In this document: in pieces, positions 1-7,181 of the stretch
How positions within the stretch are numbered: the first letter of the stretch is position 1
Layout: the number at the start of each line of letters is the position of its first letter
Assembly: GCA_964543545.1 (NCBI GenBank)
Contig: CAZIYT010000001.1
Coordinates: forward strand, 744,001 to 808,000
DNA: 64,000 nucleotides
Reading direction: 5' to 3'
From: UBA4416 sp964543545
GTDB lineage: Bacteria > Bacteroidota > Bacteroidia > B-17B0 > Aurantibacillaceae
The notes under the pieces: generated by a model
Told to the model about the DNA's origin: nothing
Databases searched by the model: none
What the model saw: the letters and a program-made list of their open reading frames with translations, nothing else
Program-made: the position numbers and the translations under genes

Positions 1-2
1 AG

Positions 3-1154
3 CTGCACTTAAAAAATGCCAATCCCTTATTCCTGAAACCGGATAATACGGTCCTGGGCCGGGTTGAATATTCGCCCCGTCTCATGAAAGGCTTTGTGAC
101 CTCGAGCATGTTTTACGAAACAGGTTATGGCCTCGAGAACCGCAAAGAATACTATTACCTGCTCGTGGCAGCCGGGCAGGGAACCTACGCCTGGAAAGAT
201 TATAACGACAACGGCGTAGCGGAGCTCAACGAGTTTGAGATTGCGCAGTTCCCCGACCAGGCCTTGTACATCCGCGTGTATACGCCTACCAACCAGTATG
301 TGAAAGTCCTTCATGACCAGTTCAGCTTTTCATTGAACCTGCGGCCTGCCGTATTCCTGAGGGACACGGTGGATAAAGCCATGCGCTTCCTCAGCCGCTT
401 TGCCACACAATCGGTATACCGCATCGATAAAAAATCGAACGACAATGGCAGGCTCCTATCCTTTGATCCCTTCGATGTACGATTGAATGATACATCGATT
501 ACAGCCCTCAACTATTCCCTGCGCCAGAGCTTGTTCTTTAACCAGAGCGCTGCCGTATTCGGTACCGACTATACCTACCAGAACAACATCAGCAAGCAGC
601 TGCTCACCAACGGCTTCGAAACCCGCGGTAACGAAACGCACGAGTGGCGCTGGCGCTGGAATGTGACCCGTTCCTGGAGTATTAACAGTACCAATATCTA
701 TGGCAACAAATCGAGCGTGTCGCTGTTCTTCTCCACGCGAAATTATGCCATCGAATATTTCGACCTGGAGCAAAAGCTTAGCTACCAGCCCAACACCGCC
801 TTCCGCGTGAGCCTCATCTACAAGTACGGCGTGAAGCAGAACATTATTTACGAAGGCTTTCAGAAAGCGGAGCTCAACGATTTCGGCCTCGAGTTCAAAT
901 ACAACCAGGTGGAGAAAGGCAGCTTTACCGGCAAGCTCAATTTTATTTCCATTACCTACAACGACCTCGAGAATACGCCCATCGCTTATGAAATGCTCAA
1001 CGCGCTTAAAACCGGCTATAACTATACCTGGGGGCTTACCTACCAGCGCAACCTCACCAGCAATATCCAGGTGAGCATCAATTACGACGGCCGCAAATCG
1101 CCGGGCACGAAGGTGGTGAACATCGGCGGTGCGCAGGTAAGGGCATTCTTTTAG
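3..1154 (+). CDS. C-terminal part of a large beta-rich surface protein (partial, 5' end outside window)
   Basis: The frame is open from the window edge (first whole codon at 3) to a TAG at 1152-1154, so about 383 residues of a longer protein are visible. The text is rich in alternating aromatic/polar beta-strand patterns and ends in R-A-F-F; a terminal aromatic residue is typical of outer-membrane beta-barrels. Near residues 55-70 there is an EF-hand-like calcium loop, DYNDNGVAELNE, with Asp, Asn, Asn, Gly and Glu in the expected places. I do not recognise a named family. The internal ATG at 84 is unlikely to be the true start because the frame continues upstream with the same composition. 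Outer-membrane or cell-surface location is an inference. Confidence 0.75.
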   Translation: MHLKNANPLFLKPDNTVLGRVEYSPRLMKGFVTSSMFYETGYGLENRKEYYYLLVAAGQGTYAWKDYNDNGVAELNEFEIAQFPDQALYIRVYTPTNQYVKVLHDQFSFSLNLRPAVFLRDTVDKAMRFLSRFATQSVYRIDKKSNDNGRLLSFDPFDVRLNDTSITALNYSLRQSLFFNQSAAVFGTDYTYQNNISKQLLTNGFETRGNETHEWRWRWNVTRSWSINSTNIYGNKSSVSLFFSTRNYAIEYFDLEQKLSYQPNTAFRVSLIYKYGVKQNIIYEGFQKAELNDFGLEFKYNQVEKGSFTGKLNFISITYNDLENTPIAYEMLNALKTGYNYTWGLTYQRNLTSNIQVSINYDGRKSPGTKVVNIGGAQVRAFF

Positions 1155-1188
1155 ACGTTGTCGCGGATCTTTTGATTCGTGACGGACC

Positions 1189-1219
1189 TTTGAGCGCAAG
1201 TGAATAAAGCTTAGATTTG
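1189..1219 (+). promoter_or_regulatory. Bacteroidetes-type promoter for ribE
   Basis: TTG at 1190-1192 (in TTTG) is followed after 19 bases by TAGATTTG at 1212-1219, matching the Bacteroidetes sigma-ABfr consensus TTG / TAnnTTTG. Transcription would begin near 1226, giving about 80 bases of leader before the ribE ATG. I see no FMN riboswitch in that leader. Confidence 0.6.
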
Positions 1220-1305
1220 TCGTTCCGATAAGGAAGCATTGAACAAAAACATGTCAACGCTGTTGAAGCAAGGCAAGCGTACTCACACGAAGAAATACAA
1301 CTCAT

Positions 1306-1899
1306 ATGTTTACAGGAATTATCGAAACACTGGCCACAGTCACACATATCCAGGCAGAGGGAAGCAATGTGCATTTTACCTTCAGCAGCAGCATTACCCA
1401 CGAGCTGAAGATCGACCAGAGCGTGGCACACAATGGCGTTTGCCTCACGGTAGTAAAGATCGACGGACAGCACTACACCGTAACGGCGATTGATGAAACG
1501 CTGCAAAAAACCAACCTCGGCAAGCTGAAAACCGGAGACATCATGAACCTGGAGCGCTGCATGCCTGCCAACGGCCGCTTCGACGGGCACATCGTGCAGG
1601 GCCATGTAGACCAGACAGGAACGGTAACGAACATTACAGATAATAACGGTAGCTGGACCTACACCATAAACTACGACCCCACGAAAGGAAATGTAACAGT
1701 AGAGAAAGGCAGCATCACCATCAACGGCACCAGCCTTACCGTGGTGGACTCACACGACGATTTCTTTTCGGTGTGCATCATTCCCTACACTTACGAGAAC
1801 ACCGTCTTCAAAACATTGAAAACCGGCGACACCGTCAACCTCGAATTCGACATTGTAGGTAAATATGTGGCAAGGTTATTGAAAAGTAGGACTGCATAA
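1306..1899 (+). CDS. ribE: riboflavin synthase, alpha subunit
   Basis: This enzyme converts two 6,7-dimethyl-8-ribityllumazine molecules to riboflavin in the cytoplasm. The protein starts with the family's invariant MFTGIIE and has two tandem lumazine-binding barrels: the first holds GVCLTV near residue 44-49, the second begins near GHVDQTG at 99 and has the parallel GTSLTV. The length of 197 residues is normal for the family. It stands alone here with its own promoter-like element upstream and a long leader; no other rib gene is adjacent. The start is fixed by the conserved N-terminus. Confidence 0.96.
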   Translation: MFTGIIETLATVTHIQAEGSNVHFTFSSSITHELKIDQSVAHNGVCLTVVKIDGQHYTVTAIDETLQKTNLGKLKTGDIMNLERCMPANGRFDGHIVQGHVDQTGTVTNITDNNGSWTYTINYDPTKGNVTVEKGSITINGTSLTVVDSHDDFFSVCIIPYTYENTVFKTLKTGDTVNLEFDIVGKYVARLLKSRTA

Positions 1900-1929
1900 A
1901 CCAATAGTAATAATTTAATTTTTTGCCAC

Positions 1930-2523
1930 ATGAAAAAAACAATTGCCACCCTGATGCTTGCCTCAGCCTTTAGCCTGCAGGCACAAACAAAAAGCTTTGA
2001 GCCTAAAACAGGCGATATAGAAACAGATAACGCGCTGAAAGAGATCAATCAAAAAGCAAAAGACCACCCCGGGACCTTTTCTAAAGAGTTATCCGCAGAG
2101 TTTGGAATAGACCAGGCAAAAGTCGATCAAATGGTGCAAAGCATCCCGCCAGCCGATGTCTATATGATCGCTCAAACAGCAGAAACAACCAAAAAGCCTG
2201 TAGAGGAGATCACCAAGACCTATCAGCAGAATAAAGACAAGGGCTGGGGCGTTATTGCCAAAGAAGCAGGAATCAAGCCTGGCTCAGCAGAATTCCATGC
2301 ATTAAAAGGTAAAATAAAAGAGCACGGCCGCCCGGATAAGGATAAAATGGATAAGGGGAATAAGACGAAAGACGAAAAGAGCAAGGGGAAAGGCAAATCA
2401 AAATCAAAAGCAAAAGGAACAGACAAAGGGAAAGACGCTAAGCCAAAGAAAGAAAAAGAAGCCGATACAAAAGAAACAGCCCCGTCGGATAATACAGGCG
2501 CCTCTGGTTCCGGAAGAGGCTAG
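1930..2523 (+). CDS. secreted protein with lysine-rich tail, function unknown
   Basis: The protein begins with a clear signal peptide (MKKTIATLMLASAFSLQAQ, cleavage likely after AQ). Residues about 25-135 are a helical, charged domain of unknown function. From about residue 136 the chain becomes a low-complexity tail dominated by Lys with Gly, Asp and Ser, ending in a Gly/Ser stretch. Such a tail could bind nucleic acid, phosphate-rich polymers or the cell envelope, but that is inference. It is 30 bp downstream of ribE and is followed by a purQ promoter. I do not recognise a named family. Confidence 0.8.
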   Translation: MKKTIATLMLASAFSLQAQTKSFEPKTGDIETDNALKEINQKAKDHPGTFSKELSAEFGIDQAKVDQMVQSIPPADVYMIAQTAETTKKPVEEITKTYQQNKDKGWGVIAKEAGIKPGSAEFHALKGKIKEHGRPDKDKMDKGNKTKDEKSKGKGKSKSKAKGTDKGKDAKPKKEKEADTKETAPSDNTGASGSGRG

Positions 2524-2659
2524 TTTCCGGAGCATGTCTTTGCCTAATCTTTATGTTTTTGTGAATCAGAAGCAAGAGAGCCGGTAGGAAAAAGAGGCTT
2601 CAGAACCGGGGCAGCAACAATCTGTTTAAAAATATTCATGTCTTTTCGCCGGATTTGTC

Positions 2660-2667
2660 TACTTTTG
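2660..2667 (+). promoter_or_regulatory. TAnnTTTG -7 element before purQ
   Basis: TACTTTTG matches the Bacteroidetes -7 consensus exactly and lies 30 bases before the purQ ATG. A good TTG -33 partner is not visible about 20 bases upstream, so the promoter call rests on the -7 element and position. Confidence 0.5.
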
Positions 2668-2697
2668 TAGCGCAGATTTAAACTAATAAATATTATC

Positions 2698-3393
2698 ATG
2701 AAATTTGGAGTAGTTGTTTTCCCCGGTTCTAATTGTGACGAAGATATGGTGTACGTGTTACGCGACGTCATGAAACAGGAAACCGTAAAACTGTGGCATA
2801 AAAATACCGACCTTGAAGGCTGTACGCATATTGTGCTTCCGGGCGGCTTTTCTTATGGCGACTACCTGAGAAGCGGTGCTATTGCGCGTTTCTCCCCGAT
2901 CATGGACAGCATTATGACACACGCTCAAAAAGGCGGCTTCGTGTTCGGTGTCTGCAACGGCTTCCAGATCCTGTGCGAGAGCGGTCTTTTACCGGGCGCT
3001 TTGTTGCATAACAACAGCCGTAAATTTATCTGCAAGAACGTTCATATTAAAGTAGAAGCAACGGATACGGTATTAACGAATTCGGTTCCTGCCAAAGCCC
3101 TTAAAATTCCGATCGCTCATGGCGAAGGAAAATATTTCGCGGATGCGGAAACAATCGCTTCCCTGAAAAAAAATAACCAGATCCTCTTCAAATACTGCGA
3201 CGAGCAGGGCAACATCACTGAAGAAGCGAATCCGAACGGTGCTACGGACAATATTGCCGGCGTATGCAATGCCGGGAGAAACGTGTTCGGCATGATGCCG
3301 CACCCGGAAAGGGCGGCGGATGAGCTGCTCGGCAATACCGATGGCACCTTCCTGTTTGAAAGCATTCTGAAAGCAGCATTGGTGAACGCCTGA
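2698..3393 (+). CDS. purQ: phosphoribosylformylglycinamidine synthase subunit PurQ (glutaminase)
   Basis: PurQ releases ammonia from glutamine for FGAM synthesis in purine biosynthesis, working with PurL and PurS. The 231-residue chain is a class I glutaminase: N-terminal FPGSNCDED, LPGGFSYGDYLR at 47-58, nucleophile Cys86 in GVCNGFQ, and His202/Glu204 in the MMPHPERA segment. Length is usual for the free-standing subunit. purL and purS are not in the window. The stop is followed after 8 bases by the redoxin gene. Confidence 0.97.
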   Translation: MKFGVVVFPGSNCDEDMVYVLRDVMKQETVKLWHKNTDLEGCTHIVLPGGFSYGDYLRSGAIARFSPIMDSIMTHAQKGGFVFGVCNGFQILCESGLLPGALLHNNSRKFICKNVHIKVEATDTVLTNSVPAKALKIPIAHGEGKYFADAETIASLKKNNQILFKYCDEQGNITEEANPNGATDNIAGVCNAGRNVFGMMPHPERAADELLGNTDGTFLFESILKAALVNA

Positions 3394-3401
3394 TCTATCG
3401 C

Positions 3402-3920
3402 TTGAAAGCAAAGATCCTGATAGCGTTTTTTATCTTCACGGGTCATTTACACATCATTTCTCAAAACAAAACAGTTGCCCCGGTAACTGTTTTTGTGTTT
3501 TTATCCGAAAGCTGCCCGATCTGCCAGAGCTATACGCTTCCGCTCAAAACCCTGTATCAGAAATACCATCAGCAGGTTGAGTTCCTGGGCATCTTTCCCA
3601 ACGAGGGAGTTAGCGCCGCCGACCTGGAAGCATTTAAGAAAACCTATGCCATTCCTTTTCCGCTGATGACCGACTCCGGAAATGTCCTTACGAAGCAGTT
3701 CCGGGCCACCGTTACTCCCGAAGTGTTTGTGCGGAACGCCCAACAGGAAGTCATCTACAGCGGCAGGATCGACAATTCTTTTTATGCGGTCGGGAAACGC
3801 CGGAAGCTGGTAACCACGCACGAACTGGAAGACGCCCTTTCAGAATACACGTCCGGTCATGAGGTCGCGGTGCCTAAAACACAGGCCGTGGGTTGCCTGA
3901 TTGCCGCTTCGAATAAATAA
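3402..3920 (+). CDS. exported thioredoxin-like / redoxin protein
   Basis: A hydrophobic N-terminal segment (residues 3-20, signal peptide or anchor) precedes a thioredoxin fold: strand VTVFVFL, then SCPIC with Cys38 and Cys41, and later a cis-Pro-like TPEVFV. The frame opens at TTG 3402, just after the purQ stop; no ATG fits. The C-terminal end carries AVGCLIA. From memory, in some Planctomycetes and Acidobacteria a redoxin domain is fused to cytochrome c / copper monooxygenase modules like the protein encoded at 4516, so the two may act together in the periplasm. Exact redox partner unknown. Confidence 0.8.
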   Translation: MKAKILIAFFIFTGHLHIISQNKTVAPVTVFVFLSESCPICQSYTLPLKTLYQKYHQQVEFLGIFPNEGVSAADLEAFKKTYAIPFPLMTDSGNVLTKQFRATVTPEVFVRNAQQEVIYSGRIDNSFYAVGKRRKLVTTHELEDALSEYTSGHEVAVPKTQAVGCLIAASNK

Positions 3921-3929
3921 GTAGTTTTG
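3901..3929 (+). promoter_or_regulatory. possible promoter inside the redoxin 3' end
   Basis: TTG at 3901-3903 and TAGTTTTG at 3922-3929 have an 18-base spacer, fitting the Bacteroidetes consensus. It would give a very short leader (about 12 bases) before the ATG at 3948. Could be coincidence in an AT-rich gene junction. Confidence 0.35.
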
Positions 3930-3947
3930 TATTCTAAATCACCCGGA

Positions 3948-4514
3948 ATGAACCCTTTAAAAATTGTGTGGCGCGTTTCAGCCGCCCTTGTGTTGCTTAC
4001 CATCCTCTTTTCTTTTTCCAAAGACGGGAAAGAAGACCAGGACCCCTCCGTTTTCTATTACCTGGGCGAGATCAAAGCTACCACGCCCGATAGCATTCCA
4101 CTCGGCACTTATGTGGCGCTCACCAAACAAACCGTTAATAAAAAGGAGAACCTGATCACCATGCAGTCCATCAGCATCGATCAGAAAGGAGAAACGAAGG
4201 ATTACAATTATACCATCAACGTCAACGACCCCAACTATGTGATCCGCGACCTCGACAGCAATTACAGCGGCATCGGCAAATACCATGGCAAAGCCTGGAA
4301 ATGGAGCTGGTGGAATTACAACATCCTGTACAAGAATCCCGCAGGCCGCATGATCGGGAAGGATTTTGTGTCGCTCTGGGGACTGATGGTGAACAAGGAT
4401 TTTTATGGACCCGATGGAAAGAAACTCATTCACTACCACGAGCGCCATAATTTCATTACGAAGGAACAATTCGAGATCCTCTATTTACAGGTGCTGAAAG
4501 GCTCATCCAAATAA
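3948..4514 (+). CDS. small exported protein of unknown function
   Basis: I choose ATG 3948 over the upstream TTG 3927 because it places a clean signal/anchor segment at the start (MNPLKIVWRVSAALVLLTIL). The remaining ~165 residues form a soluble domain rich in Asn, Tyr and Trp, with KWSWWNYN in the middle and a charged C-terminus. No cysteine lipobox is seen. It sits between the redoxin gene and the copper monooxygenase-like gene, with one base before the next start, so co-transcription is likely. I do not recognise the family. Confidence 0.72.
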   Translation: MNPLKIVWRVSAALVLLTILFSFSKDGKEDQDPSVFYYLGEIKATTPDSIPLGTYVALTKQTVNKKENLITMQSISIDQKGETKDYNYTINVNDPNYVIRDLDSNYSGIGKYHGKAWKWSWWNYNILYKNPAGRMIGKDFVSLWGLMVNKDFYGPDGKKLIHYHERHNFITKEQFEILYLQVLKGSSK

Positions 4515-4515
4515 C

Positions 4516-6039
4516 ATGAGGTGGCTCTCCGTGTGTATATGTCTGCTGGTCCTGTTGCCCTACTCACGGGCACAGATCACCTTTAGCGAGCACGTGGCGC
4601 CCATCATCTATAATAAATGCAGCTCCTGCCATCATGCGGGCGGCATCGCCCCCTTGGCGTTCACCAGCTATGCTGAGGTAAAGAAGCAGGCCGGTATGAT
4701 TCAGATGGCGGCAATCGATGCGAAGTTCATGCCGCCCTGGATGCCTGATACGGCTTACAGTCATTTCCTGGATGAGCGTTGCCTGACAGCGGCAGAAATA
4801 CAAACGTTAAAAACCTGGCTCAACGAAGGCATGCCGCAGGGTCCTACTGCTGCCGAACCGGAGCTTCCCGCCTTTCCGAAAGGTTCTGCACTTGGTAAGC
4901 CGGACCTGACTGTTAGCATGAAAGAAGCCTTTGTGCATAAGGGAAATAATGAGGACCACTACCGCGTGTTCGTCTTGCCTACACTCTTAAAAGAAGGTCA
5001 CACCGTGTCTGCCATCGAGATCGAGCCGGGTAATCCGAAGATTGCGCACCATATTATTTTAGGCCTGGATACCACGCGCATGGCAGAAAAACTGGATGCA
5101 AAAGGCGAAGCTTACGGCTACGAGCAATACTCGGGCTTCGGGTTTTATCCGACCTATGATAACTGGTCGGGCTGGGTGCCCGGAAATAAAACGCGTTTCT
5201 TTCCTCAGGGCATCAGCAATGTGGTGCTGCCAAACTCAAAAGTCTTATTGCAGATGCATTATGGCCCTTCGCCGGTAGATGCCAAAGACTCCACGAGCGT
5301 ACACATTTATTACAGCAAGGATCAGAACCCGCGCTTTATCCGCACACAGCTCATTAGTCCCAACGACATCATCGACGGACCTTTTTTCATTCCCGCCAAC
5401 AAAACCAAAACCTTTCATGCCAAATACAGGATCGCCAACGACTACAGCCTCATCAGCATCACGCCGCATGCCCACTGGCTGGGAAAAAACTGGGAAGTGT
5501 TTGCCGTGCATCCCAATGGCGATACAACACACCTGATTAAAATAAAAGACTGGGATTTTAACTGGCAGAATTTTTTCAGCTTCAAAACATTCATTAAGCT
5601 CGAAAAAGGAACGGTCATCTACACGAGCGCGACCTTTGATAATACCGAAAAAAATTACCGGCAGCCAAACGATCCTATCAAAAATGTAATGTGGGGCGAG
5701 AGCGCGAAAGACGAGATGTTCCTTTGTTACTTCGCCTACGTGCCTTACTGCGCAGGCGATGAGCAAATCGATATCGGTGGCCATGTAAACTACCTGAAAG
5801 CCGAAACGGTTCCTGCCGCTAAAACCATCCGCATCAGCTACAGCGTTTCGGAAAACACAGCAGTTACATTAAAGCTCTGCGATGCCGGCGGTAAAGCCCT
5901 GAATGTGGTCGCAGATAAAAAACAATCGGCTCCCGGCATCTACAATACGGAGATCGACACCAAAGCCATGAAGCCAGGCACCTACTGGCTTAAATTCACA
6001 ACCGGCACTTATACCGAAAGCAGGAAGCTTGTTTTGTAA
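4516..6039 (+). CDS. secreted cytochrome c / copper type II monooxygenase-like protein with T9SS type A tail
   Basis: A signal peptide (residues 1-20) is followed by a c-type heme motif C35-S-S-C38-H39, then two domains resembling peptidylglycine/dopamine beta-monooxygenases. The expected copper ligands can be picked out: H178-H179 and H248 (site A), H318-x-H320 (site B) and M401 in DEMFLCY. The last ~75 residues are a beta-sandwich ending in a basic/hydrophobic LVL, typical of a T9SS type A sorting domain. Heme plus two-copper centre suggests an ascorbate- or electron-carrier-dependent hydroxylase at the cell surface; the substrate is unknown. The ATG follows the previous stop by one base. 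Confidence 0.85.
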   Translation: MRWLSVCICLLVLLPYSRAQITFSEHVAPIIYNKCSSCHHAGGIAPLAFTSYAEVKKQAGMIQMAAIDAKFMPPWMPDTAYSHFLDERCLTAAEIQTLKTWLNEGMPQGPTAAEPELPAFPKGSALGKPDLTVSMKEAFVHKGNNEDHYRVFVLPTLLKEGHTVSAIEIEPGNPKIAHHIILGLDTTRMAEKLDAKGEAYGYEQYSGFGFYPTYDNWSGWVPGNKTRFFPQGISNVVLPNSKVLLQMHYGPSPVDAKDSTSVHIYYSKDQNPRFIRTQLISPNDIIDGPFFIPANKTKTFHAKYRIANDYSLISITPHAHWLGKNWEVFAVHPNGDTTHLIKIKDWDFNWQNFFSFKTFIKLEKGTVIYTSATFDNTEKNYRQPNDPIKNVMWGESAKDEMFLCYFAYVPYCAGDEQIDIGGHVNYLKAETVPAAKTIRISYSVSENTAVTLKLCDAGGKALNVVADKKQSAPGIYNTEIDTKAMKPGTYWLKFTTGTYTESRKLVL

Positions 6040-6045
6040 TTCGGG

Positions 6046-6149
6046 GCTTCGGCTCCGCTCAGCCACCGGACCCATCTGACTGAGATCTGTTGGTGACTGA
6101 GGCCCTCGAAGTCCCATTAGCGGAATCGATAGCTGAGCGTAGTCGAAGC
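6046..6149. repeat. inverted repeat between convergent genes (CTGAGC-type element)
   Basis: The 18-base arm at 6046-6063 (GCTTCGGCTCCGCTCAGC) is the reverse complement of the arm at 6132-6149 except for two positions. The arms flank 68 bases between the monooxygenase stop and the reverse-strand OmpA gene; the right arm touches the last base of that gene's stop codon. The core CTGAGCgtAGTCGA recurs in three other places in the window. It may fold as a two-way terminator or be a dispersed repeat. Confidence 0.7.
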
Positions 6150-6832
6150 TATTCCTTAATCACCCTCAGGCTTGTGCGCCTGTTTTTTGCTTTGCCTTCC
6201 TCGCTGGAGTTGTCGGCAATCGGCATGGCCGGGCCATAGCCCTTGGTGCTGATCCGCTTTTCATCAATGCCTTTCGATACCAGGTATTTTTTCACCCCGT
6301 CGGCGCGCTGCTGTGAGAGCTTCACATTATCCTCTTCTTTTCCCACATTATCCGTATGGCCCTGGATCTCAATAACCATTGTGCTTTTCAGCTTTAAGCC
6401 CTCGGCAAGGTCATTCAGCGCTTTGGAGGAAGAGGCTTTCAGGGTCGATTTTCCCGTATCGAAATATACGTTGTCGAGCACCACATTCACCGGCGGTTCT
6501 ATCTTCACCTGGATCTCGTACGTGGCCTCCGCATCGCCCGGAACCGTCATTTTCGTATAATCCACATCGGTGGTGAAGTTCTTATACTTCAGGCTGTAAA
6601 CACCGTTTACCGGGATCAGCGCCTCAAATTTTCCTTTGGCATCCGTATGCACTTTGACCTCCGCCTTGGTCTTATCATTGCTGAAAATGATCGTTTCATT
6701 GGGCAGGAGCCTGCCTTTGAAATTGGTAACCGTCCCTTTGAGCAGGGCCAGCTTATCGGTAGGAACAAGGCTTTGAGCCCATAGAGAGAGGCTCTGCAGA
6801 GCGACGAAGAGGCTGAATAGGATAAATTTCAT
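6149..6832 (-). CDS. OmpA-family outer-membrane/peptidoglycan-binding protein
   Basis: Start at 6832 gives MKFILFSLFVALQSLSLWAQ, a signal peptide; longer frames upstream run into the feoA promoter region. Residues ~30-115 form a carboxypeptidase-regulatory-like beta domain and residues ~120-227 an OmpA C-terminal domain: VYFDTGKSTL, then EIQGHTDNVG, the diaminopimelate-binding type core, and NRRTSL. It would bind peptidoglycan in the periplasm. It is divergent from feoA with 115 bases between starts; no link to iron uptake is implied beyond position. Confidence 0.9.
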   Translation of the reverse strand: MKFILFSLFVALQSLSLWAQSLVPTDKLALLKGTVTNFKGRLLPNETIIFSNDKTKAEVKVHTDAKGKFEALIPVNGVYSLKYKNFTTDVDYTKMTVPGDAEATYEIQVKIEPPVNVVLDNVYFDTGKSTLKASSSKALNDLAEGLKLKSTMVIEIQGHTDNVGKEEDNVKLSQQRADGVKKYLVSKGIDEKRISTKGYGPAMPIADNSSEEGKAKNRRTSLRVIKE

Positions 6833-6947
6833 ATAAGGATGTTTTGTCTCTATAATGTTCCGGAAGGAATTAAGATACAGCAGGCTCCTACCCTTTTTTA
6901 GGTATAGTCCACGCCGCGCGAATGCCGTAACTTTAATAACTCGGATT

Positions 6948-7181
6948 ATGTCAACGCTTGATACACTTACAGAAGGCCAGTCGGCTACCATTCAAAGCTT
7001 CAGTGATAAGTTTTTGTCATTGAAACTCATTGAAATGGGCTGCCTTCCCGGCGAAACCGTGAAGCTTTCCTATGTGGCGCCACTGGGCGATCCCATTGCT
7101 ATTGAAGTCTCAGGCTATACGCTGAGCCTTCGTAAGCAGGAAGCCTCTACAGTGCTGGTAAGTGTCATCTCCGAAAACTAA
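6948..7181 (+). CDS. feoA: ferrous iron transport protein A
   Basis: 77-residue SH3-like FeoA protein: IEMGCLPGETVKL, then a beta-rich core ending in YTLSLRKQEASTVLV, which is the family pattern. I start at ATG 6948 because the upstream frame (from 6855) has no FeoA-like residues and overlaps the OmpA promoter region. FeoA interacts with FeoB and modulates Fe(II) uptake. The gene overlaps or directly abuts feoB, so they form an operon. Confidence 0.93.
   Translation: MSTLDTLTEGQSATIQSFSDKFLSLKLIEMGCLPGETVKLSYVAPLGDPIAIEVSGYTLSLRKQEASTVLVSVISEN

Noticed and set aside
456..1199. 247-residue open frame on the reverse strand
   Set aside because: It lies antisense to the first coding region, has no recognisable domain, and long antisense frames are expected from this codon usage. 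The same holds for 36047-36511, 34160-34609, 61871-62647 and similar frames.
1226..1305. FMN riboswitch before ribE
   Set aside because: The 80-base leader lacks the conserved six-stem core of FMN riboswitches.
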